A stretch of 11,123 nt of DNA from Phycisphaerae bacterium (GCA_030432455.1 JAUIHC010000065.1:1-11123), one strand, 5' to 3'. Numbered from the stretch's first letter, positions 1-7,933 are shown. The notes: a model not told the origin generated them from the letters alone. Made by a program: numbers and translations.

Positions 1-2098
1 TGGCGAGGTCGGTGGCTCCAATTTCGCCATCCGCATCCAGATCCGCCGGACCGGTTCCGGACCAACCCGCCATCAGCAGGCCGAGATCGCGAGAGTTCAC
101 GACCCCGTCGCCATTCAGGTCGGCCCGGCATGGGGGTGCGTCCAGACTGATTCGAATGGGATTCTCGGACCAGCGGATCGTCAAGAGGCTGTTCGAGTGC
201 GGGTCATAGGTGAGACTGGTCGTCTTCAGGGCGGTGGCGTCGAAGGGGACCACCGCGATCGGCTGCTCCCCGTCGAAGCGGAGCAGGCGGATCCAGCCGA
301 AGGTGAAGTCGGCGAAGTAGTACCCCCGCCACGCCTCCGGCCAGCGGGGATCCGTCACCATCACGCCGCCGGTGACGCAGTTCCCCGCGAACGGGGTGCC
401 GGACACGGGGCTTTCGCTCGTCCCCAGTCGTGCCAGTGTCCCGTCGCCGTCGGGCGAAAAGGTCGGCACGCGGGTCTCCGGGACGTTGTGCTTCCAGTCG
501 ATCAGCGGTCGGTGGTGGACGAAGGTCTCGACCTCCTCGAGCGGTGTGAACGGCAGGTCGGGGGCCTCGATGCGGTCGATGTTGGGACCGTTGCTCGCGG
601 TCGTCTCGAGTCGGAAGGAGTGGGGACCGGCGGCGAGATCGACCTCGAGCCAGATCGTTCGCCACTGTCGCCAGTCGCCGGTGGACGGCATGTCGAGATC
701 GAGCCAGGGCTCGCCGTCGATCAACAGACGCATCGGACGGTCCGCAGAACCACCGTTCGCGTATCGGATTCCGTACCGCTTGGGGCCAGCCTCGGGAACC
801 TCGAACTCGAAGTCTGCCCACTTCCCATCGATGCCGAGAAAACCGTAGTAGTGCTCGCCGGCCCATCCGGCCCAGGTGTTCTCGAGCGTCGCCCCTCCCA
901 GACGCGTGGCCTTGAGATACGACGGCTCGCACGGATTGCTCGCGATGTCGTCTCGATCGTTCGCATCGATGAGGAGATCCCGGATCCGCAGGTCGGCGGG
1001 GCAGGAACGATCACCGAGCGGATTCGTCGCCCACGGCGCGACGACATCGGTCTTCCAGTACCCGTTGACGGGATCCAGCCCCTCGTAGAGTGGCCACCCG
1101 AGGTTGAGACCCGGGCGGTCCACCATGCCGATCTCCTCTCGGGTGCCCCAGCCGACATCCCCGTAGACGATCGTGCCGGGATCACCGGCCGCCGGGTCGG
1201 TCGAGCCCGATCCCTCGATCATCGAGAACCGATAGGCGTGTCGCACCCCGATCGTCCAGACCCGGCTGCGGGCGGCACGCGGCTCCGCAGGATCGAACCA
1301 CGGGTTGCCGACCACGCCGTCTCCCGTCTCCGGATCGATTCGGAGGAACTTGCCGTTCAGCGAGTCGATCTTCTGTGCCCGGAAGGCACCGAGATCGTCC
1401 TCCGGGCGAAGGATGCCGTCTTCGAGGGCCATCGGCGTCCAGCCGCCGATCGCATCACCGCCGATGTCCACCTGGCCGTAGGCACCGGAGTCGCCGATCG
1501 AGGCCAGCAGCGTGCCATCGGATCCGAATGCGAGCGTGCCCACGGCGTGGGCCTGATGCGTCACGGGAATGCCCGTCGTGATCGATTCACCGATGAGAAC
1601 GGCTCGGGACTCGGGATCGACCGCCGTGTGGTCCGAGGCCATCGTCGCGGTGTACCGCGTGATCCTTGCGATCGACGCGGCGTTGTATTCGTCGGCGTCG
1701 GGGTCATAGTCATCGGTGCCGAAGTACAGCAGGTGATGGCGATCCACCGTGTACAGCAGGTAGATCCGGCCATTGGCGAGGAAGTCCGGGTCCAGCGCGA
1801 GCCCGAGCATCCCATGGTCGCGCCAGGCGCCGACCTCCTCGGAGATGTCGAGCAGCGGCTCCATGCTGGCGAGCCCATCCGGTCCGACCATCCACGCCAC
1901 GCCGCCCCGCTCCCACGCCACGAACCGGCCGTCACCGACCGGAACGATGCCGCACAACTCTCGCCAGTCGCCCGGCCACGGCTCGGCGGTGAAGCCTTCC
2001 GGAGGCGCCGCTTCCACCGTCGTGCGGGTCCCCAGCCCGATGGTCACCAGTGCGATCGACAGAAGGCCTGCAAGACCACTCATGTGTCTGACGTCCAT
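1..2098 (-). CDS. Secreted PQQ-type sugar dehydrogenase (GSDH family) with inserted carbohydrate-binding module and dockerin-like tail; C-terminus cut by window edge
   Basis: Reading from the ATG at 2098 the frame stays open for 699 codons to the left edge, so the stop lies outside. Residues 7-31 form a signal peptide (hydrophobic GLAGLLSIALVTIGLG, likely cut near TVEA/AP). Beta-propeller motifs of the glucose/sorbosone dehydrogenase family follow: HGMLGLALDPDF (95-106), HAVGTLAFGSDG (184-195, His184 in the position of the catalytic base), DSLNGKFLRIDP (245-256), VWTIGVRHAYRFS (280-292), GDVGWGTREEIG (313-324), GLNLGWPLYEG (330-340), and late in the protein GGVMVTDPRWPEAWRGYYFADF (split here as GGVMVTDP, PEAWRGYYFADF; 577-598). 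Members oxidise aldose sugars to lactones with PQQ outside the cytoplasm. Residues about 392-512 look like a CBM6/CBM35-type module (GKWADFEFEV, YGIRYANGG, GDWRQWRTIW), splitting the propeller. Residues 657-699 are dockerin-like (LNGDGVVNSRDLGLLMAGW, then DLDADGEIGATDLA). A second ATG at 2083 is a possible start; neither has a clear Shine-Dalgarno. The RN of the usual GLRNP motif is RH here. The substrate cannot be told from sequence. Confidence 0.85.
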   Translation of the reverse strand, partial: MDVRHMSGLAGLLSIALVTIGLGTRTTVEAAPPEGFTAEPWPGDWRELCGIVPVGDGRFVAWERGGVAWMVGPDGLASMEPLLDISEEVGAWRDHGMLGLALDPDFLANGRIYLLYTVDRHHLLYFGTDDYDPDADEYNAASIARITRYTATMASDHTAVDPESRAVLIGESITTGIPVTHQAHAVGTLAFGSDGTLLASIGDSGAYGQVDIGGDAIGGWTPMALEDGILRPEDDLGAFRAQKIDSLNGKFLRIDPETGDGVVGNPWFDPAEPRAARSRVWTIGVRHAYRFSMIEGSGSTDPAAGDPGTIVYGDVGWGTREEIGMVDRPGLNLGWPLYEGLDPVNGYWKTDVVAPWATNPLGDRSCPADLRIRDLLIDANDRDDIASNPCEPSYLKATRLGGATLENTWAGWAGEHYYGFLGIDGKWADFEFEVPEAGPKRYGIRYANGGSADRPMRLLIDGEPWLDLDMPSTGDWRQWRTIWLEVDLAAGPHSFRLETTASNGPNIDRIEAPDLPFTPLEEVETFVHHRPLIDWKHNVPETRVPTFSPDGDGTLARLGTSESPVSGTPFAGNCVTGGVMVTDPRWPEAWRGYYFADFTFGWIRLLRFDGEQPIAVVPFDATALKTTSLTYDPHSNSLLTIRWSENPIRISLDAPPCRADLNGDGVVNSRDLGLLMAGWSGTGPADLDADGEIGATDLA

Positions 2099-2209
2099 GA
2101 GGCAACGGTGCGCCGCTCGTGAAGTGACGACAGCAAGAACCGGTGTTTTCGATCGTTTTGGCGCGGGGGAAACACCAGAGTGACGGATGTTGGCGGAACC
2201 GGCCTGCGG

Positions 2210-2215
2210 TAGCCT
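2210..2215 (+). promoter_or_regulatory. Putative -10 element (TAGCCT) of a leaderless sulfatase transcript
   Basis: TAGCCT lies 7 bases before the ATG at 2223, where a -10 box would put the transcription start at or next to the A of the ATG. No Shine-Dalgarno is present between it and the start codon. A TTGGCG at 2190-2195 is the nearest -35-like hexamer, but its 14-base spacing is too short to be convincing. The same arrangement recurs before the genes at 7448 and 9579. The rest of the 2099-2222 divergent region shows no convincing promoter for the minus-strand sugar dehydrogenase. Confidence 0.5.
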
Positions 2216-2222
2216 TCGCGTC

Positions 2223-4085
2223 ATGTCACGATCACCGTCGCTTGCCTGTCGTCCTGCGGTTCGGACGCTCGCCCTCTTCGGCCTGTTCCTGTTCGGCGGC
2301 ACGCCCACCCACGCGGGCCCTCCCAACATCATTCTCATCATGGCCGACGACCTCGGACTCGCCGAACTCGGGTGCACCGGGAGCGAGGTCATCGAGACGC
2401 CCAACATCGACCGGCTCCGGGCGCAGGGGATGCTCTTCACCGAGGGCTACTCGGGTTCGACGGTCTGCGCGCCCAGCCGGTGCACGCTGCTCACCGGACT
2501 TCACACCGGTCGCAGTCAGATCCGCGACAACGGGGAGACGCCGAACTTCACCGGCGACCCCGGGGCGCCGGGCACCGAGGAGATCTCCGGTTGGAAAGCG
2601 CCGCCGATGCCCGAGGGATGGTGGGGCGGCCAGCGCGGACTCGAGCCCGGCACCGAGACCATCGCCACCGCGCTCAAGCGTCGCGGTTACGACACCTACA
2701 TGGCGGGGAAGTGGGGGCTCGGCGGACCGAAGCTCGGCAGCATGCCGACCGACCACGGGTTCGACGGGTTCATCGGCTACCTGTGTCAGCGGAACGCGCA
2801 CAACTTCTATCCCACCTATCTCGTCGAGGACGGCGAGAAGCTCGTCCTCGATGGCAACGATCGCGGTCTCACCGGCGCCCAGTACTCGACCGACCTCATG
2901 ATCGATCGGTCGCGGAGGTTCATCCGCGACCATGCCCGCACCAAGGGGGGCGATTCCGATCCGTTCTTTCTCTACTACGCGACCCCGGTCCCGCACCTCG
3001 CCCTGCAGGTGCCCGACGACTCGCTCGCCCGGTACGCCGGACGCTGGGAGGAGACGCCGTACCCCGGCGGCAAGGGCTACCTCCCCAACCAGACGCCGCG
3101 AGCGACCTACGCCGCGATGATCACTCGCTTCGATCGGAACGTCGGGCTCATGCTCGACGAACTCGAGGCGGCGGGGATCGCCGACGACACGATCGTCGTG
3201 GTCACCAGCGACAACGGCTCGACCTTCGCGATCGGGGGCTACGACATGGCGTTCTTCGAGGGCACCGGTGGTCGTCGAGGTCACAAGTGCAACCTCTACG
3301 AGGGCGGCATCCGCGTGCCGTTCATCGTGTCGTGGCCGGACCGCGTCGCCGCCGGAACCGCCGACGACACGCCGGTGGCGAACTGGGACCTGATGCCCAC
3401 GCTCCTCTCGATCGCCGGCGCCGAGTCGTCGGTGGCGACCGACGGCATCGACCTCTCGCCGGTCCTTCTGGGCACGGGCGAGCCGCCCGCCCGCGACCAT
3501 CTCTACTGGGAGTTCCATGCCGGCGGGGGACTTCAGGCGGTCCGCATGGGCCGCTGGAAGGGCGTGCGGAACGGGGTGCACCGCGACCCGGAGACGCCGG
3601 TCGAACTCTACGACCTCGAGGCGGACCCCAACGAGACGACCGACCTCGCGGCCGAGCATCCCGAGATCGCAGCCCGGATCCTGGAGATCATGCGGGCCGA
3701 GCACACGCCCTCGCCGGTTGCGGGCTGGAACTTCACGGCCGCCGAGGCCGATCCGGGGGACGCTGCGGAGGCCACCCCGGGAATGGAGATCGGGCCCGGC
3801 CTCACCGAACGCCGACAGTTCGTCAAGGACCTCCGGGTCGTGATCGACGGCGGAACGCTGGTGCTCTCGGGCCCTGCGAATCCGATCAACGGCTCGACGG
3901 TGACCTTCACGACCGCCGGTGGCGAACTCGTGCTCACCAATCACACCCCCGACGAGTTCCGCCGCAAGCACGGCGGGAAGATCAGACGCCGCGACGGCGG
4001 ACCCGCCGCGGAAGGCCGCGACGTCGAAGTCGTGGCCCGCGACGGTGGCGGGTGCATCATCCGTCCCCTCGCCCCCCGCTCCTGA
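2223..4085 (+). CDS. Secreted type I sulfatase (arylsulfatase A-like, S1 family) with C-terminal extension
   Basis: This 620-residue protein hydrolyses sulfate esters, probably on a sulfated glycan, outside the cytoplasm. An N-terminal signal peptide ends near THA/GP (residue 31). The sulfatase fold starts at once: IILIMADDLG with metal ligands Asp42 and Asp43; the formylglycine motif CAPSR with Cys82 and Arg86, which an unlinked formylglycine-generating enzyme must modify; MAGKWGLGG with Lys163; PVPHLALQ with His258; TSDNG with Asp330 and Asn331; and GHKCNLYEGG with Lys355. All key positions look intact. The common GKWHLG motif reads GKWGLG here, a variant I associate with some planctomycete sulfatases. 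The LYDLEADPNETTDLA motif (about 463-477) normally sits near the C-terminus, yet about 116 further residues follow (505-620) with no domain I recognise. I prefer the ATG at 2223 to the in-frame ATG at 2187, because it gives a normal signal peptide and a -10 box sits just upstream. The next gene starts 46 bases downstream, so co-transcription is likely. The substrate is unknown. Confidence 0.93.
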   Translation: MSRSPSLACRPAVRTLALFGLFLFGGTPTHAGPPNIILIMADDLGLAELGCTGSEVIETPNIDRLRAQGMLFTEGYSGSTVCAPSRCTLLTGLHTGRSQIRDNGETPNFTGDPGAPGTEEISGWKAPPMPEGWWGGQRGLEPGTETIATALKRRGYDTYMAGKWGLGGPKLGSMPTDHGFDGFIGYLCQRNAHNFYPTYLVEDGEKLVLDGNDRGLTGAQYSTDLMIDRSRRFIRDHARTKGGDSDPFFLYYATPVPHLALQVPDDSLARYAGRWEETPYPGGKGYLPNQTPRATYAAMITRFDRNVGLMLDELEAAGIADDTIVVVTSDNGSTFAIGGYDMAFFEGTGGRRGHKCNLYEGGIRVPFIVSWPDRVAAGTADDTPVANWDLMPTLLSIAGAESSVATDGIDLSPVLLGTGEPPARDHLYWEFHAGGGLQAVRMGRWKGVRNGVHRDPETPVELYDLEADPNETTDLAAEHPEIAARILEIMRAEHTPSPVAGWNFTAAEADPGDAAEATPGMEIGPGLTERRQFVKDLRVVIDGGTLVLSGPANPINGSTVTFTTAGGELVLTNHTPDEFRRKHGGKIRRRDGGPAAEGRDVEVVARDGGGCIIRPLAPRS

Positions 4086-4131
4086 TCGCCATCATCACGA
4101 CCACCACCACCACTGCTCCGGCGACGCCCTC

Positions 4132-6396
4132 ATGCGACACACCACCATCACCATCCTCGGCCTGCTGCTCACGATCCCGGTTCTCGCCGATGTTCCGCTC
4201 ATCCCCCGCGAGACGCTCTTCGGGAATCCCGAGCGGGCGGGCGTCCAGATCTCGCCCGACGGCACCCGCATCTCCTACCTCGCGCCGCTCGACGGCGTGA
4301 TGAACGTCTGGGTGATGCCGGTGGACGGCGGTGATGCGATCGCGGTCACCAAGTCCACCGACCGTCCCATCCGAAGCTATGGCTGGGCGTGGAACAACGA
4401 CCAGATCCTCTACACGCAGGACAAGGGCGGCGACGAGAACACGCATGTCTACGCGGTCGATCTCGCCACCGGCGACACGACCGATCTCACGCCGGGCGAA
4501 GGTGTGAAGGCCGGGATCATGTCCGCCCATCGTGATCGTCCCGACCAGATCCTCGTCCAGACCAACGCCCGCGACGCGAAGCACATGGACGTGGTGCGGA
4601 TCGACACCCGCAGCGGCGAGGAGTCGATGGTCTTCGAGAACGAGGAGGGCTTCATCGGCATGGTGCCCGACGACGACTGGACCATCCGGGTCCGCACCCG
4701 CATGACGCCGATGGGCGGCACCGAGAGCGACTACCGCGACAGCCCCGAGGGCGAGTGGCGGGAGCTCGACACCGTCGGGCTCGAGGATGCGATGACCACC
4801 AGCACCGTCGGCTTCGACAAGAGCGGGCGGGTCATGTGGGGCATCGACGCCCGCGGCGGCGACAAGGCGAGGTTCGTCGCCGTCCGGCCGAACCCCGACG
4901 GGTCGTTCGAGCGGGAGACGGTCTTCGAGAGCGCCGAGAGCGATGTCGCGGACGTCATGCTCAATCCGATCACCAAGCAGCCCGAGGCGGTGGCTTCGAA
5001 CCGGCTTCGCAAGACCTGGACGATCCTCGACGAGGCGGTGCGTCCCGACCTCGAGAAGCTCGCGACGCTCGTGGACGGCGAGGTAGAGGTGATCGATCGG
5101 TCGGGCGACGATCGTCGCTGGGTGGTCGCCTATCTCGTGGACGACGGCCCGGTGCAGTACTGGCTGTGGGATCGCGATGCGCAGGACGGGCGATACCTCT
5201 TCAGCAACCGGCCGAGCCTCGACGGTCTGCCGCTGGTGAAGATGCAGGCGGTGGAGATTCCGGCCCGCGACGGGCTCATGCTGCCCTCGTACTACTCGCT
5301 TCCGTACGACTGGAAGCCGGGGGCACGGGTGCCGCTCGTCGTGATGGTCCACGGCGGTCCCTGGGCCCGCGACAACTGGGGCTTCAACCCGTACCACCAG
5401 TGGCTCACCAACCGCGGCTATGCGGTGCTCAACGTGAACTTCCGCGGATCGACCGGCTTCGGCAAGGACTTCCTCAATGCCGGAAACCGGGAGTGGTACA
5501 AGGCCATGCAGGATGATGTGAACGATGTCGCGCAGTGGGCGGTCGCGCAGGGGTGGGCCGACCCCGAGCGGCTCGCGATCATGGGCGGCAGCTACGGCGG
5601 GTACGCGACGCTCGCGGGCATGACCCGCGACCCCGAACTCTGGGCGTGCGGCGTGGACATCGTCGGGCCGTCGCACATCCGCACCCTGCTCGAGACGATC
5701 CCGCCGTACTGGGCGCCGATGAAGGCGATGTTCGAGCAGCGGGTCGGGGCCGAGAGCGAGCCCGAGTGGCTCGACGAGATCTCGCCGCTCACGCACGTCG
5801 ATCGCATCGCCAGGCCGCTGCTCATCGGGCAGGGCGCGAACGACCCGCGGGTGAAACTCTCGGAGAGCGATCAGATCGTGGCGGCGATGGATGAGCAGGG
5901 CATCCCGGTGACCTACGTGGTCTTCCCCGACGAGGGGCACGGATTCGCGCGACCCGAGAACAACACCGCGTTCAACGCGATCACCGAGGCGTTCCTCGCC
6001 ACGCATCTCGGTGGTCGAGCCGAGCCGGTCGGCGATGACGTCATGCGGTCCACCGCCCAGGTTCGACGCATGGGCGGCATCGATCCGACCGGGCTCCCGG
6101 TCTTCGACGCTGCGGACGCGGTGGCGCCGGTCGTCGATCTGGAGACCGCTGTCCGGTTCGAGGATCTCACGCCCGGGCAGCAGGCCGAGGTGCGGGAGGC
6201 GCTTTCGCAGCTCGAGGCGCAGATTCCGGCCGAGGCGATGGGGCAGGTCCTGCCGATGCTCGCGAAGCAGCTCGAGGGCAACATCGCCAACGCGCCCGAG
6301 GATGAACGGCCGGCCGCGATCTGGCTGCTGCAGGAACTCCGGCGGCGGATCGAGGCGATGCCGCCCGCCGGGGCCGATCCGGTGCCCGGCGGCTGA
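4132..6396 (+). CDS. Secreted S9 (prolyl oligopeptidase family) serine peptidase with C-terminal helical extension
   Basis: This 754-residue protein cleaves peptides or acyl-amino acids, probably in the periplasm. Residues 1-19 are a signal peptide (MRHTTITILGLLLTIPVLA, then DVPL). Residues about 25-390 form a WD40/TolB-like propeller with repeats such as GVQISPDGTRISYL and the family motif KGGDENTHVY (98-107). The alpha/beta-hydrolase domain covers about 400-630: VVMVHGGPWARDNWGF, NVNFRGSTGFGKDF, and a complete triad of Ser487 (GGSYGGYA), Asp571 (GANDPRVK) and His603 (DEGHGFARPEN). This matches S9C/acylaminoacyl-peptidase-like enzymes. After the usual end (ATHLGGR, about 630) there are about 120 extra residues, predicted mostly helical and acidic (LTPGQQAEVREAL, IPAEAMGQVLPMLAKQLE, IWLLQELRRRIEAM), which I do not recognise. 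The ATG at 4132 is chosen for the signal peptide; longer in-frame starts overlap the sulfatase. No Shine-Dalgarno is visible. It is probably expressed with the sulfatase; no clear terminator follows. Confidence 0.93.
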   Translation: MRHTTITILGLLLTIPVLADVPLIPRETLFGNPERAGVQISPDGTRISYLAPLDGVMNVWVMPVDGGDAIAVTKSTDRPIRSYGWAWNNDQILYTQDKGGDENTHVYAVDLATGDTTDLTPGEGVKAGIMSAHRDRPDQILVQTNARDAKHMDVVRIDTRSGEESMVFENEEGFIGMVPDDDWTIRVRTRMTPMGGTESDYRDSPEGEWRELDTVGLEDAMTTSTVGFDKSGRVMWGIDARGGDKARFVAVRPNPDGSFERETVFESAESDVADVMLNPITKQPEAVASNRLRKTWTILDEAVRPDLEKLATLVDGEVEVIDRSGDDRRWVVAYLVDDGPVQYWLWDRDAQDGRYLFSNRPSLDGLPLVKMQAVEIPARDGLMLPSYYSLPYDWKPGARVPLVVMVHGGPWARDNWGFNPYHQWLTNRGYAVLNVNFRGSTGFGKDFLNAGNREWYKAMQDDVNDVAQWAVAQGWADPERLAIMGGSYGGYATLAGMTRDPELWACGVDIVGPSHIRTLLETIPPYWAPMKAMFEQRVGAESEPEWLDEISPLTHVDRIARPLLIGQGANDPRVKLSESDQIVAAMDEQGIPVTYVVFPDEGHGFARPENNTAFNAITEAFLATHLGGRAEPVGDDVMRSTAQVRRMGGIDPTGLPVFDAADAVAPVVDLETAVRFEDLTPGQQAEVREALSQLEAQIPAEAMGQVLPMLAKQLEGNIANAPEDERPAAIWLLQELRRRIEAMPPAGADPVPGG

Positions 6397-6433
6397 GTCG
6401 CCCCGGGTCTCTCCGTCCCGCTCGAACCCGTGG

Positions 6434-7372
6434 TCAGGCGAGGAGCTCGCGGATGAGGGACGCGACCTCGGTGACCGCGGCGTCGCAGCGGTCGCTCACC
6501 TCCACGAGCCCCGCGTAGCCGTGGACGAGGTCGTCCGCCCGGTGCAGCGACACCGGGACGCCGGCCTCCGCGAGCCGTGCGGCGTAGTCGAGCCCCTCGT
6601 CGAAGAGCGGGTCGTGGCCCGCGAGGGTGATGACCGCCGGTGGAAGCCCGGAGAGGTCGGCCGCGCGGAGCGGCGACGCCCGCCAGTCGGCCCGGTCCTC
6701 GAGCACCGGGCAGTAGTGGTCCCAGAACCAGCCCATGTCCGCGGTCTGCAGCAGCTTGCCGACGGCGTGCTCGATCATGCTCGGCCGGGTGAAGTCGGCA
6801 TCGGTGACCGGGTAGAGCAGGTACTGCCCGGCGAGTCCGGGCCCGCGGGCATCTCGAAGCGCGATCGTGGTCACGGCCGCGAGATTGCCGCCGGCACTGT
6901 CGCCGCCGACGACCACGCGATCGGGGTCGCCGCCGAAGTCGGACGCATGAGTCGCGATGAAGGTCGTGGCCGCGATCGCATCCTCGACCGCGGCGGGGAA
7001 CCGGTGTTCGGGCGCGAGCCGGTAGTCGACCGACACCACCACCGCATCGACCTCGCGGGCGAGTCGCCGGGCGACGGGATCCGCCTCCTCCACGCTGCCC
7101 AGCACCCAGCCGCCGCCGTGGAGATGCACCAGCAGCGGCAGGGGCTCGCTCGGGCGGGGATGATGGACCCGGACCGGGAGCGGGCCGTGCGGCCCCGGGA
7201 TTGTGCGATCGGCCACGAGGTCCATCGGCTGCGGCCGTCGGGACGGGCGTCGCATCGACCGCACCCAGTTCCGGGCGTCGTCCGGCGAGAGATCCGCCAT
7301 CTGTGGCTGGGTGACGTCGTGCACGATCGCCAGAAGCCGTTGGAGGTCGGGATCGATGGGCGGCAGGGGCAC
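6434..7372 (-). CDS. Alpha/beta hydrolase, hormone-sensitive lipase family (carboxylesterase)
   Basis: This 312-residue esterase/lipase shows the full HSL (family IV) signature: HGGGW at 85-89 forming the oxyanion hole, nucleophile Ser159 in GDSAGG, acid Asp254 in HDPLFDEG, and His284 in HGYAGL. DYRLAPEHRFPAA (116-128) is also typical of the family. It has no signal peptide and should be cytoplasmic, acting on short acyl esters; the actual substrate is unknown. The start is taken as GTG at 7372, giving VPLPPIDPDLQRLL, the N-terminal cap typical of the family. The frame is open well upstream, but that part lies opposite the 7448 gene and resembles no known domain. There is no strong Shine-Dalgarno. 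The gene converges on the S9 peptidase with only 37 bases between stop codons and diverges from the 7448 gene. Confidence 0.92.
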   Translation of the reverse strand: MPLPPIDPDLQRLLAIVHDVTQPQMADLSPDDARNWVRSMRRPSRRPQPMDLVADRTIPGPHGPLPVRVHHPRPSEPLPLLVHLHGGGWVLGSVEEADPVARRLAREVDAVVVSVDYRLAPEHRFPAAVEDAIAATTFIATHASDFGGDPDRVVVGGDSAGGNLAAVTTIALRDARGPGLAGQYLLYPVTDADFTRPSMIEHAVGKLLQTADMGWFWDHYCPVLEDRADWRASPLRAADLSGLPPAVITLAGHDPLFDEGLDYAARLAEAGVPVSLHRADDLVHGYAGLVEVSDRCDAAVTEVASLIRELLA

Positions 7373-7435
7373 GGGGGCTCTCGAGGGAGGGCGTGGGGCG
7401 TGGCGGATCGGGGGAAGCGACCCGTCGCGGACGGA

Positions 7436-7442
7436 TAGCGTA
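7436..7442. promoter_or_regulatory. Putative symmetric -10 element (TAGCGTA) in the esterase/TPR-like divergent region
   Basis: On the plus strand TAGCGT (7436-7441) ends 6 bases before the ATG at 7448, in the position expected for a leaderless transcript, and there is no Shine-Dalgarno. On the minus strand the same bases read TACGCT (7442-7437), also a TANNNT hexamer, which could start transcription toward the esterase about 55 bases before its GTG. No consensus -35 is visible on either side. The plus-strand use is better supported, because the same layout precedes two other genes; the minus-strand use is speculative. Confidence 0.4.
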
Positions 7443-7447
7443 CGAGC

Positions 7448-7933
7448 ATGCCGACCCTCGACCTGCCCGATCTCGGCGACGATGTCGCGGTGCACCGCCT
7501 CATCGCCGCCCGGTGCTTCAATCACGCCTGGACGCTCATGGAGCGGCCCGACCGCGATGAGGAGGCCGATCGCCTGCTTCGAGACCTTGCCCATGCCTCG
7601 CGGTTGCACTGGCGATACGCGGGCGGCGGGGTGGAGTCGGCTCGGGCGGCGTGGCTGCTCTCGCGGGTCCATGTGGTGCTCGGCGAGCCCGAGTCGGCCC
7701 TGGAGGAGGCTCTGGCGAGTCTGAAGATCGCCGAGGCCGAGAATCTTGGCCCGTTCGACCGCGGATTCGCGCACGAGGCGATCGCCCGCGCCCTCCTTCT
7801 GGCGGGCGACCGGCAGGGGGCGGCGACCGCCCGGGCGGCGGGCGAGTCGATGGCGGTGGAGGTGGTGGAGGACGAGGAGCGGGACTGGCTCCGTCGGAAT
7901 CTCGCGTCGCTCGAGGTTCCCCCCTCGGCGTGA
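7448..7933 (+). CDS. Conserved uncharacterised helical (TPR-like) protein
   Basis: A 161-residue, probably all-helical cytoplasmic protein without signal peptide or membrane segment. The pattern NHAWTLMERPDRDEEADRLL (25-44), LAHASRLHWR (47-56), ARAAWLLSRVHVVLG (65-79), ALEEALASLKIAE (84-96) and DRGFAHEAIARALLLAGD (104-121) resembles a widespread family of uncharacterised bacterial proteins that I recall from Actinobacteria and Firmicutes, with conserved HAS-hW, SRVY-LG and FA-EA-ARA elements. That recall is from memory. The paired helices suggest TPR-like repeats, so a protein-protein binding role is possible, but no function is established. A -10-like hexamer lies just before the ATG and there is no Shine-Dalgarno. 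It is divergent from the esterase, which does not by itself imply a shared role. Confidence 0.82.
   Translation: MPTLDLPDLGDDVAVHRLIAARCFNHAWTLMERPDRDEEADRLLRDLAHASRLHWRYAGGGVESARAAWLLSRVHVVLGEPESALEEALASLKIAEAENLGPFDRGFAHEAIARALLLAGDRQGAATARAAGESMAVEVVEDEERDWLRRNLASLEVPPSA

Noticed and set aside
197..2122. Long plus-strand open frame of 641 codons opposite the sugar dehydrogenase
   Set aside because: The product is low-complexity Arg/Gly/Val-rich with no domain, and the opposite strand encodes a protein with many family motifs. Long antisense frames are expected in GC-rich DNA.
2232..3971. 579-codon minus-strand frame opposite the sulfatase
   Set aside because: Arg/Gly/Val/Glu-rich antisense shadow of a gene with complete sulfatase motifs.
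4087..4160. CAC/CAT-rich stretch between the sulfatase and the peptidase
   Set aside because: Looks like a trinucleotide repeat but is short and irregular, and it runs into ordinary coding sequence (MRHTTITI). No sign of a regulatory or mobile repeat.
2372..4300. 642-codon plus-strand frame overlapping the sulfatase and the start of the peptidase
   Set aside because: Arg-rich out-of-frame translation with no family features, crossing two real genes.
4057..6006. 649-codon minus-strand frame opposite the S9 peptidase
   Set aside because: No recognisable domain; the plus strand carries an intact catalytic triad and propeller.
6397..6433. Possible terminator between the convergent peptidase and esterase genes
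   Set aside because: Only a 5-base inverted repeat with a long loop and no T run.
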